From Pseudomonas sp. S06B 330 (GTDB lineage: Bacteria > Pseudomonadota > Gammaproteobacteria > Pseudomonadales > Pseudomonadaceae), in the NCBI RefSeq assembly GCF_002845275.2, contig NZ_CP088149.1:1794501-1858500 (forward strand): a stretch of 64,000 nucleotides of DNA, in the 5' to 3' direction. The stretch's first letter is position 1. Each line of letters begins with the position of its first letter. Below the pieces are notes generated by a model, which saw only the letters and a program-made list of their open reading frames with translations, was not told the origin of the DNA and did no database searches. Below are positions 35,863-45,100 of the stretch, in pieces. A program made the translations under genes and the position numbers.

Positions 35863-36803
35863 TGGACTTTCCCCGGTCGTTGCGCGTTGAGGTACTCGCG
35901 CAGTTGTTCAATCATTTCACTTTGGGTGCTCAGCGGCATAAGCACCACCCGCAGTTTTTGCGCCAGCAGCTCCCAACGCTCGATGCGTGCATCGCTTTGT
36001 TGACGGTAGCTCTGGCGTAGGGTCGGGTCGAGGGTGTCGAGTTCCAATTGTGCGCCGCGCTGGGCAAAACGCAGCAGGCCGGCGGCGGGCAAGGCATGGT
36101 CGAGCGGGTCGGACAGCGGCAGCAGGAGCAGGTCGCAGTGTCGCGCCAGCAGGCTCAATTGCTGCTCCACCGTCGGGCTCAACGCGCGTTCGTCGCAAAT
36201 GATGATCGCCAGACTGCCGGGGCGCAGCACTTCACGGGCGCGGCGCAAGGCCAGGCCAAGGCTGTCTGCTTGAGGCTGGGCTTCGGTATGCAGCGCCTGA
36301 TTGACTCGGGCCAGGCGGTTGAGCAACTGCAGCAGGCTTTGTTTGCTGCGTCGTGGCTTGATTTCATAATGCTCGTTGTCGCCGAATACCAGGCCGCCGA
36401 TGCGGTCGTTGTGGCCCAGCGCGGCCCAGCCGATCAGGGCCGCTGCCTGGGCAGCAAGCACCGATTTGAACATCAGGCCGGAGCCGAAGAACAGCCGTTG
36501 GCTCTGCTCGACGAGAATGAAGATCGGTCGCTCACGTTCTTCGTGGAACAGCTTGGTATGTGGCTCCTGTGTGCGTGCTGTCACCCGCCAGTCGATATTG
36601 CGCACATCGTCGCCAGCCTGGTAGACCCGCACCTGGTCGAAGTCGACCCCGCGGCCACGCAGTTTCGAGTGGTGCAGGCCCACCAGCGGACTGCGCTGGC
36701 CGGGTCGTGAGAACAGCTGCACTTCGCGCACGCGATGACGCATCTCGATCAGCTCGGCGAGGCTGATGCGGATTCCGGGCGCGGCCAGCAAGCGTTCAGG
36801 CAT
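35859..36803 (-). CDS. DUF58 domain-containing protein
   Basis: 314 residues. The DUF58 hallmark is seen near residue 75 (GGRGVDFDQVRVYQAGDDVR, NIDWRVTART, then LFHEERERPIFILVEQS). The fold is VWA-like; here the metal motif is replaced by VEQSQRLFFG. No membrane segment is found. DUF58 proteins are invariant partners of MoxR ATPases. Only 4 bp separate it from moxR. Confidence 0.88.
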   Translation of the reverse strand: MPERLLAAPGIRISLAELIEMRHRVREVQLFSRPGQRSPLVGLHHSKLRGRGVDFDQVRVYQAGDDVRNIDWRVTARTQEPHTKLFHEERERPIFILVEQSQRLFFGSGLMFKSVLAAQAAALIGWAALGHNDRIGGLVFGDNEHYEIKPRRSKQSLLQLLNRLARVNQALHTEAQPQADSLGLALRRAREVLRPGSLAIIICDERALSPTVEQQLSLLARHCDLLLLPLSDPLDHALPAAGLLRFAQRGAQLELDTLDPTLRQSYRQQSDARIERWELLAQKLRVVLMPLSTQSEMIEQLREYLNAQRPGKVQ

Positions 36804-36807
36804 GGCG

Positions 36808-37767
<960 letters not shown>

Positions 37768-37884
37768 CGTTGAAGGTTCCTGGACAAAAGCCAGGGCGTA
37801 CCGCGTCTAAGCGCCCGGGCGGGGGCTGTTACTTTAATGCATCCGGGGTTGAAAAGCATCGCGGGGCGGTAGGCGCAATAGATT

Positions 37885-38000
37885 CGTAGCCGCTGCCGCC
37901 AGGCTGCAATCGGCTGCGAAGCAGTCGTCATTCAGTCACCATGATGGGGCTGAATGACGGCCGTTTCACGCCCGGTCGCAGCCTGGCGGCAGCGGCTACG
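37885..38000. repeat. Paired, inverted REP elements (BIME-like), family A
   Basis: CGTAGCCGCTGCCGCCAGGCTGC at 37885-37907 is mirrored by GCAGCCTGGCGGCAGCGGCTACG near 37978-38000. Between them lies CAATCGGCTGCGAAGCAGTCG and an inner TTCAGTCACCATGATGGGGCTGAAT hairpin. The whole 116-bp unit can fold into one long cruciform. It separates moxR from the MHS transporter gene on the same strand. Confidence 0.85.
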
Positions 38001-38008
38001 GCGATCAC

Positions 38009-39337
38009 TCAGTTCTTGAAGGTGGAATGCTTGCGGCCTTGGTCAAAGCAGGCAAACACCACCACCAACACCGCTGCCACAGCCAGGATCACCGCCACAC
38101 CATCGGTGGAGTGGGTCGCCGAGCTTGCAACCAGGGCCAGACCACCCAGGGGCGCCAGGCCGCCGGCTACCGCAGTGCCAATCTCACGGCCGGTACCAAA
38201 GCCCGAGGCGCGAGTCTGGGTCGGGAACTGGCGGCTGAGGAACGAGCCCTGAGGCGCAAACATCATCGGCGCAAGGATGCCGGTACCGATGGCGATGGCC
38301 AGGTAGATCATCATTGGCTCGCCAGTGTTGAGCAGGGCCAGGAACGGATAAGCGAACAGCACCGAGAACACCCCGCCCAGCATCAGCACAGCCTTACTGC
38401 TCCACTTGTCGCACAGCCAGCCGAAGAACGGTACGGCGATAATCGCCACCAGGCTGGCGATGGTCACCGACAACGACGTGACATGGGCTTCAACCCCTTT
38501 GTACTGGGTCAGGTAGGCCAGCGAGAAGGTCTTGAAAATGTAGCTCAGAGCGTTGTAGCCAATGGCAACGAAGAACACCACTGCCAGCCCCTTGAGGTCG
38601 TTTTTGAACAGCAGCTTGAGCGGTGACACTTGTGCTTTGTTTGGCGTCTTGTCCAACTCTTTGAAATCCGGGGTTTCCGGGATGCTCCTGCGCACCCACA
38701 GGCCGACTGCGACCAGTACGATGCTGCAGATGAACGGGATGCGCCAGCCACCGGAGAGCAGGAACTCGTTGCCGTTCATGGTCAGCACGTACACGGTCAG
38801 CGACGACAGCAGCAAGCCCAGGTTCAGCCCCAATGCTGGCCAGGCACCCTGGCTGCCGCGCTTGCCTTCGCTGGCGTGCTCATAGGAGGTGACCGCTGCG
38901 GCGGAGAGTTCGGCACCCGCGCCCAGGCCCTGAATGACCCGTACCAGGACGAGGATGATCGGTGCCCAGATGCCGATGGAGGCGTAGCTGGGGATCAGGC
39001 CAATCAGGGTGGTGCACACACCCATCAGGCAGAAGGTAATGACCAGCACCTGCTTGCGTCCGAAGCGGTCACCCAGGTAACCGAACAGGATGCCGCCAAA
39101 GGGTCGGGCAATAAAGCCGATGGCGAAGGTGGAAAAGGCCAGCAGCGAGGCCACGGCCGGATTGCTCGGGTCGAAGAACACCTTGGAAAACACGATCGCC
39201 GCCATGGTGGCGTACAAGTAGAAGTCATACCACTCCAGCATCGAGCCGAAGATGGTTGCAGCAGCGACCTTACGCAGGCGCTTTTTCTTCTGTTCCGGGG
39301 TTTCTGTCGCGGCCGCAGCCGTCTCATGTACCGACAT
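38009..39337 (-). CDS. MFS transporter, metabolite:H+ symporter (MHS) type
   Basis: 442 residues with 12 predicted helices. ASSxxTxxEWYDFYLY-type start (GSMLEWYDFYLYATMAAIVF), RPFGGILFGYLGDRFGRKQ between helices 2 and 3, and RVIQGLGAGAELSAAA define the MHS subfamily (alpha-ketoglutarate, citrate, proline/betaine, shikimate). AGGAAA precedes ATG 39337. It sits 46 bp after lhgO on the same strand and probably shares its promoter, so a dicarboxylate such as 2-hydroxyglutarate or 2-oxoglutarate is a reasonable substrate guess. Confidence 0.88.
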   Translation of the reverse strand: MSVHETAAAATETPEQKKKRLRKVAAATIFGSMLEWYDFYLYATMAAIVFSKVFFDPSNPAVASLLAFSTFAIGFIARPFGGILFGYLGDRFGRKQVLVITFCLMGVCTTLIGLIPSYASIGIWAPIILVLVRVIQGLGAGAELSAAAVTSYEHASEGKRGSQGAWPALGLNLGLLLSSLTVYVLTMNGNEFLLSGGWRIPFICSIVLVAVGLWVRRSIPETPDFKELDKTPNKAQVSPLKLLFKNDLKGLAVVFFVAIGYNALSYIFKTFSLAYLTQYKGVEAHVTSLSVTIASLVAIIAVPFFGWLCDKWSSKAVLMLGGVFSVLFAYPFLALLNTGEPMMIYLAIAIGTGILAPMMFAPQGSFLSRQFPTQTRASGFGTGREIGTAVAGGLAPLGGLALVASSATHSTDGVAVILAVAAVLVVVFACFDQGRKHSTFKN

Positions 39338-39383
39338 AAGCGGTTTCCTTTTTGTCTTTGTAGTTATGGTGTGCAGCAGGGTT

Positions 39384-40577
39384 TCAACGGGTTTTGAAGA
39401 TCCGGTCGGCGATCATCTGGCCGATCGGGATCGCCGAGGTGGCGGCCGGCGACGGTGCGTTGCAGACGTGGACCATGCGTGGCGTCTCGGCGAACAGGAA
39501 GTCATGCACCAACGTGCCGTCACGCATCACCGCCTGGGCGCGGATGCCGGCTTCATAGGGCAACAGGTCTTCGATGTTCAGCGAAGGGCAGTACTTGCGG
39601 CATTGCTCCAGGTAACCGCCCTTGAACAGTGAGTTCTTCATCTCGGTGGTGCCAGAGCCGAGGTTGTTCCAGAGGGTTTTCCAGAATCCGGGGAAGCGTG
39701 CGTACTCGGCAACGTCGCGCCAGTTCACCGAAAACTTTTTGTAGTTCTCACGGCCCAGGCCCAGCACCGCGTTGGGGCCAACGGTGACGCTACCGTCGAT
39801 CATCCGCGTCAGGTGCACGCCGAGAAACGGCAATTCAGGGTCCGGGATCGGGTAGATAAGATGGTTGACGATGTCGTTCTTGCTGGCGGGCAGGCGGAAG
39901 TATTCGCCACGGAACGGGATGATCTGATGGTCGATCTTGACCCCGGCCAGGGCTGCCAGGCGGTCCGATTGCAGACCGGCGCAGGCAACCAGCTGGCGAG
40001 CACGCCAGACCTTGTCATCGCTGCTGATGGTGACATCGTCGCCGCTCTCGACAATGGCGCGCACGGTGGTCGACAACTGCACCTCGCCACCGGCGGCCTG
40101 GATCACCCGCGCCATGGCCTGGCAGACCTGCTTGTAGTCGACAATGCCGGTGGCATCGAGAAACAGCCCGCCCAGACCAACGATGTTCGGCTCGCGGCGT
40201 TGCAGTTCGGCTGCATCCAGGCGCTCGACCTTGAGGCCGTTGTGCTGCGAACGCTCGTACAACGCGTGCATGCGCTGAACTTCCAGCGGGGTAGAGGCAA
40301 CCAGCAATTTGCCACAGACATCGAACGTGATCTGGTGCTCGCTGCAGAACGCCTTGGTTGCCTCGGCGCCACGCTTGCACAGGTCAGCCTTGAGGCTGCC
40401 GGGGGCGTAATAGATACCCGCATGGATCACGCCACTGTTGTGTCCGGTCTGATGCCTGGCCAGGCTCGCTTCCTTTTCCAGGATCAGCAGTGAGGCGCCA
40501 GGCTGGCGCTCAAGCAGTGCCATGGCGGTCGCGAGGCCGACAATGCCGCCGCCGATGATGCAATAGTCGTAAATCAT
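39384..40577 (-). CDS. lhgO: L-2-hydroxyglutarate oxidase
   Basis: 397 residues of the DAO (glycine oxidase-like) FAD fold. The ADP-binding loop is YCIIGGGIVGLATAMAL at residues 5-21. HNSGVIHAGIYYAPGS near residue 46 and RCxLL-type C-terminal FAD loop are typical of L-2-hydroxyglutarate oxidase/dehydrogenase (YgaF/LhgO). It oxidises L-2-hydroxyglutarate to 2-oxoglutarate and passes electrons to oxygen or the quinone pool. ATG 40577 is preceded by AAGGTG. An operator-like sequence shared with lhgR lies about 42 bp upstream. The gene order lhgR-lhgO-MHS transporter is consistent with a small catabolic locus. Confidence 0.92.
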   Translation of the reverse strand: MIYDYCIIGGGIVGLATAMALLERQPGASLLILEKEASLARHQTGHNSGVIHAGIYYAPGSLKADLCKRGAEATKAFCSEHQITFDVCGKLLVASTPLEVQRMHALYERSQHNGLKVERLDAAELQRREPNIVGLGGLFLDATGIVDYKQVCQAMARVIQAAGGEVQLSTTVRAIVESGDDVTISSDDKVWRARQLVACAGLQSDRLAALAGVKIDHQIIPFRGEYFRLPASKNDIVNHLIYPIPDPELPFLGVHLTRMIDGSVTVGPNAVLGLGRENYKKFSVNWRDVAEYARFPGFWKTLWNNLGSGTTEMKNSLFKGGYLEQCRKYCPSLNIEDLLPYEAGIRAQAVMRDGTLVHDFLFAETPRMVHVCNAPSPAATSAIPIGQMIADRIFKTR

Positions 40578-40600
40578 GCAGGTGTCACCTTGGCTTGTTC

Positions 40601-40635
40601 TTATCAGAGAGTCTGCTTATCAGGTTGTCAGACTA
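40601..40635. promoter_or_regulatory. Candidate LhgR operator upstream of lhgO
   Basis: ATCAGGTTGTCAGAC at 40619-40633 is identical over 15 bp to a site upstream of lhgR. TTGTCAGACTA is a near palindrome. A weaker second copy, TTATCAGAGAGTC at 40601, precedes it by 16 bp in direct orientation. FadR/GntR repressors commonly bind TTGT-N-ACAA-like palindromes. Assignment is by repetition and position. Confidence 0.6.
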
Positions 40636-40694
40636 AGTCGGTCAAACAAAAGGCGCTGTGCACCAGCGCCGGTTAGAGACGGTAATTCAAAGGG

Positions 40695-41405
40695 TCAATC
40701 GATGCTTGGCAATTCCAGTTTCAGGCGTTTGGCGGAAGCACGCAGGTGAGCTTCGGCGCAGGCCGCGGCGGCATGGCGATCGCCGTCAACGATGGCCTGA
40801 TACAGCGCCTGGTGTTCGCGGTTGGCGTCAGCAGAGCCCCCCACCGAGTGGGCGGCGGAGTTTTCCCAGGCGGTCTTGCGTGCCGCGGCCAGCTGGCCAC
40901 GGAGAAAGTCGTGGAAGGCGACGAAATAATCGTTCTTGCTGGCATCGGCAATGGCGCGGTGGAACTCGACGTCGGCGGCGGCTGCCGCAGCAAAGTCGCT
41001 GCGTTTGTCGAGCATCTCCTGCAGGGCTTTGTTCATGCGCGCCAGGTCCGCTGCATCGCGGCGTTGGGCCGCCACCGAGGCGGCCTGGGTCTCGATCCAC
41101 AGACGCACTTCGAACATCTGCACCAGGTCGGGGCTGCGGCCTTGTGCGGAAGGGAAGCGGAACACCGTGCCGGTGGGTGTTTGCGAAATATAAGAACCCA
41201 GGCCGCGGCGGGCGATCAGCACCCCATCCGCCTTGAGCTGGGCTACGGCTTCGCGCACCACCGAGCGGCTGACGTTCAGTTGTTCGGCCAGTTGCTGCTC
41301 GGTGGGCAGGCGCGCTTCGGCCGCCAGGCGTCCGGAATCGATCTCTGCACGGATGGCACCGACGACGCGTTCGACCAGCGTGTCAGGGCGCTGAAGCTCA
41401 AGCAT
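40695..41405 (-). CDS. lhgR: GntR/FadR-type regulator of the L-2-hydroxyglutarate locus
   Basis: 236 residues from ATG 41405. An in-frame TTG at 41438 would place the shared operator inside the coding sequence, which makes it unlikely. The N domain is a winged helix (LPTEQQLAEQLNVSRSVVREAVAQLKADGVL, RRGLGSYI) and the C domain is an all-helical FCD ligand pocket with the D-x3-H and later histidines for a metal (DVEFHRAIADAS, HQALYQAIVDGD, AHLRASAKR). In Pseudomonas putida W619 a regulator in this position represses lhgO and is released by L-2-hydroxyglutarate; the same role is inferred here. Confidence 0.85.
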   Translation of the reverse strand: MLELQRPDTLVERVVGAIRAEIDSGRLAAEARLPTEQQLAEQLNVSRSVVREAVAQLKADGVLIARRGLGSYISQTPTGTVFRFPSAQGRSPDLVQMFEVRLWIETQAASVAAQRRDAADLARMNKALQEMLDKRSDFAAAAAADVEFHRAIADASKNDYFVAFHDFLRGQLAAARKTAWENSAAHSVGGSADANREHQALYQAIVDGDRHAAAACAEAHLRASAKRLKLELPSID

Positions 41406-41418
41406 GGGGTCTAGCTCA

Positions 41419-41441
41419 TTAATCAGGTTGTCAGACAATGC
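41419..41441. promoter_or_regulatory. Candidate LhgR operator upstream of lhgR
   Basis: ATCAGGTTGTCAGAC (41422-41436) is identical to the site before lhgO, and here the palindrome TTGTCAGACAA (41428-41438) is perfect around a central A. It lies 23 bp upstream of the lhgR ATG, consistent with autoregulation. Confidence 0.6.
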
Positions 41442-41479
41442 CTTCGAGGCAGTTGCTTGTCAAGAAACTGCAGCTGCGA

Positions 41480-41833
41480 TTACAGCTCGCTGACGTAGGT
41501 GCCGGTGCCCTTGAGGATGTTCTGCAGGGTTTCGTCGACCTCGGCAAGGTCGGTGCCGTCGCTGCTGAGGAGAATCTCCAGATGGTCGTCGCCACCGAGG
41601 GCGTCGGCATCCAGCGGTGCAACCTCGATCAGCAAGCGTTTGGTGCTGAACGTGACCTTCAAACCTTCGACGGGGGCGTAATGCTCGTCGAGCGTAATGT
41701 CCACACGGTCTTCGTCCGGGTAGCGGGTCATGAGGAACATCTGGCCCTTGTCGCTGTGGCAGCACAGGGTGGCCATGTTGTCTTCTTCATCATCGCAAGG
41801 GGTGGCGAAGAGCAGGGCGGTGGTCAGTTGCAT
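41480..41833 (-). CDS. Small acidic hypothetical protein
   Basis: 117 residues from ATG 41833; an in-frame TTG at 41848 is possible, and neither has a strong ribosome-binding site. The sequence is rich in Asp, Glu and Leu, with alternating beta-like strands (TRYPDEDRVDITLDEHY, KRLLIEVAPLDADAL) and no signal or membrane segment. Four cysteines include the pair CC in ATLCCHSDKG. I recognise no named family. It is divergent from gdhB and lies behind lhgR on the same strand, 75 bp away. Confidence 0.65.
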   Translation of the reverse strand: MQLTTALLFATPCDDEEDNMATLCCHSDKGQMFLMTRYPDEDRVDITLDEHYAPVEGLKVTFSTKRLLIEVAPLDADALGGDDHLEILLSSDGTDLAEVDETLQNILKGTGTYVSEL

Positions 41834-42183
41834 GGGGGGCTCGATCAATAAGTTGAAACACGATTTTGCCAGTCTTCGGCCCAGGGATAAACGAGCAGTT
41901 GCACCTCAATGACCGAATATGTCGCAGCACCGCAAGCAGGGGCGGGTGGGCACTCGTTAAGCTGCGCTGTCGATGGTCACCCGTAAAGACACAGCCCGGT
42001 CTGGAGCAGTCGTTTTTGCAGATGCCCATCCGTGGAATTGGTGAATGTGACTAATGAGTCGTGTTTTGCGCCTGTTCTTATGGTTTTACCGTCTTCCTGC
42101 TACGGGTTGGCTATCGTTGATCCGTAGATGGCGGACGCGCGCGACGCTTCACTCAATAACAAAGCCCAAGCGGAGTACCACAG
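41834..42183. other. Non-coding gap of 350 bp between a divergent gene pair
   Basis: This holds the promoter regions of the small acidic protein and of gdhB. No clear -35/-10 pair, repeat or conserved gene could be picked out by eye. A frame starting at ATG 42054 reads into gdhB out of phase and is rejected. GGAG 10 bp before gdhB is the ribosome-binding site. Confidence 0.45.
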
Positions 42184-45100
42184 ATGGCGTTTTTCACCGC
42201 AGCCAGCAAAGCCGACTTCCAGCATCAACTGCAAGCGGCCCTGGCGCAGCACATCAGCGAACAGGCACTGCCACAAGTGGCGCTGTTTGCCGAACAGTTC
42301 TTCGGCATCATCTCTCTTGACGAGCTCACCCAGCGCCGCCTGTCGGATCTGGCCGGTTGCACCCTGTCGGCCTGGCGCATTATCGAACGCTTCGATCCTG
42401 CCCATCCTGAAGTTCACGTCTACAACCCTGATTACGAGCGTCATGGCTGGCAGTCGACCCACACGGCGGTCGAAGTCCTGCACCATGACCTGCCTTTCCT
42501 GGTCGACTCGGTGCGCACCGAGCTCAACCGCCGCGGTTACAGCATCCATACCCTGCAGACCACCGTCCTGAGTGTGCGTCGCGGACCTAAGGGTGAGCTG
42601 CTGGAAATTCTGCCCAAGGGCACCCAGGGTGAGGGCGTTTCGCAAGAATCGCTGATGTACCTGGAAATCGACCGCTGCGCCAACGCCGCCGAACTCAATG
42701 TGCTGACCCGCGAACTGGAGCAGGTGTTGGCTGAAGTGCGCGTCGCGGTAGCCGATTTCGAACCGATGAAAGCCAAGCTGAGTGAGCTGCTGACGCTGGT
42801 CGAGCAAACCGCCTACACCCCGGCGCAGACCGAGAAGGCTGAGGTCAAAGATTTTCTGGAGTGGTTGCTGGGCAACCACTTCACCTTCCTCGGTTATGAA
42901 GAGTTTGTTGTTCAGGGCGATGCCCAGGGCGGCCAATTGGTTTACGACGAACAGTCGTTCCTCGGCCTGACCCGCCTGCTGCGCGCCGGCCTCACCGCCG
43001 AAGACCTGCGCATCGAAGATTATGCGGTCAACTACCTCAACGAGCCGCTGCTGCTGTCCTTCGCCAAGGCCGCTTACCCGAGCCGCGTGCATCGTCCGGC
43101 TTACCCGGATTATGTATCGATCCGCCAGCTGGACGCCGACGGCAAGGTCATCAAAGAATGCCGCTTCATGGGCCTGTACACCTCTTCGGTGTACGGCGAA
43201 AGCGTGCGCTCGATTCCGTATATCCGTGGCAAGGTCGCCGAAGTCGAGCGTCGCTCTGGCTTCGACCCTAAAGCCCACCTGGGCAAAGAGCTGGCGCAGG
43301 TTCTGGAAGTGCTGCCGCGCGACGATCTGTTCCAGACGCCGGTCGATGAGATGTTCAGCACCGTGATGTCGATCGTGCAGATCCAGGAGCGCAACAAGAT
43401 TCGCGTGTTCCTGCGCAAGGATCCGTACGGTCGCTTCTGCTACTGCCTGGCGTATGTGCCGCGGGATATCTACTCCACCGAAGTGCGGCAGAAAATCCAG
43501 CAAGTGCTGATGGATCGCCTCAAGGCCAGCGACTGCGAGTTCTGGACCTTCTTCTCCGAGTCGGTACTGGCCCGTGTGCAGTTGATCCTGCGCGTCGATC
43601 CGAAGAATCGTATCGACATCGACCCGCAACAGCTGGAAAACGAAGTGATCCAGGCCTGCCGTTCGTGGCAGGACGACTTTGCCAGCCTCACCGTCGAGAG
43701 CTTCGGCGAAGCGCAGGGCACCAACATCCTTGCCGACTTCCCCAAGGGCTTCCCGGCAGGTTACCGCGAGCGCTTTGCCGCGCACTCGGCAGTGGTCGAC
43801 ATGCATCACTTGCTGACCCTGTCCGAACGCAAACCGCTGGTCATGAGCTTCTATCAGCCGCTGACCCAGGCCGGCAAACAGCAACTGCACTGCAAGCTGT
43901 ACCACGCCGATACGCCGCTGGCGCTCTCCGACGTTCTGCCGATCCTGGAAAACCTTGGCCTGCGTGTGCTTGGCGAGTTCCCATACCGCTTGCGCCATGC
44001 CAGCGGCCGTGAGTTCTGGATTCATGATTTCGCCTTCACCTACAGCGAAGGCCTGGACCTGGACATCCAGCAACTCAACGACACGCTGCAGGACGCCTTT
44101 GTCCATATCGTCAAAGGCGATGCGGAAAACGACGCCTTCAACCGCCTGGTACTGACCGCCGGCTTGCCATGGCGCGACGTGGCCCTGCTGCGTGCCTATG
44201 CCCGCTACCTCAAGCAGATCCGCCTGGGTTTCGACCTGGGGTACATCGCCAGCACCTTGAACAACCACACCGACATCGCGCGCGAACTGACCCGGTTGTT
44301 CAAGACCCGCTTCTACCTGGCACGCAAGCTCGCCAGCGATGACCTGGATGACAAGCAGCAGCGTCTGGAACAGGCCATCCTGACCGCTCTGGATGATGTC
44401 CAGGTGCTCAACGAAGACCGCATCCTGCGGCGCTACCTGGACCTGATCAAGGCCACCCTGCGTACCAACTTCTACCAGACCGACGCTCAAGGTCAGGCCA
44501 AGTCGTACTTCAGCTTCAAGTTCAATCCCAAGCTGATTCCCGAACTGCCCAAGCCTGTGCCCAAGTTCGAGATATTCGTCTACTCGCCGCGCGTCGAAGG
44601 CGTGCACCTGCGCTTTGGCAACGTCGCCCGTGGCGGTTTGCGCTGGTCGGACCGTGAGGAAGACTTCCGTACCGAAGTGCTGGGCCTGGTAAAAGCCCAA
44701 CAGGTCAAGAACTCGGTCATCGTTCCGGTCGGTGCCAAAGGTGGCTTCCTGCCGCGTCGCCTGCCGTTGGGCGGCAGCCGCGATGATATTCAAGCCGAAG
44801 GCATCGCTTGCTACCGGATCTTCATTTCCGGTCTGCTGGACATCACCGATAACCTCAAGGACGGCGCCCTGGTACCGCCAGCCAACGTCGTGCGCCACGA
44901 CGATGACGATCCGTACCTGGTGGTGGCCGCCGACAAGGGCACCGCAACCTTCTCTGACATCGCCAACGGCATTGCCATCGACTACGGCTTCTGGCTCGGC
45001 GATGCCTTCGCCTCCGGTGGTTCGGCCGGTTACGACCACAAGAAGATGGGCATCACCGCCCGTGGCGCCTGGGTCGGCGTGCAGCGGCACTTCCGCGAGC

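Noticed and set aside
41480..41833. Possible antitoxin-type protein next to a regulator
   Set aside because: No DNA-binding fold, no toxin partner and no overlap with a second small gene; left as a hypothetical protein.
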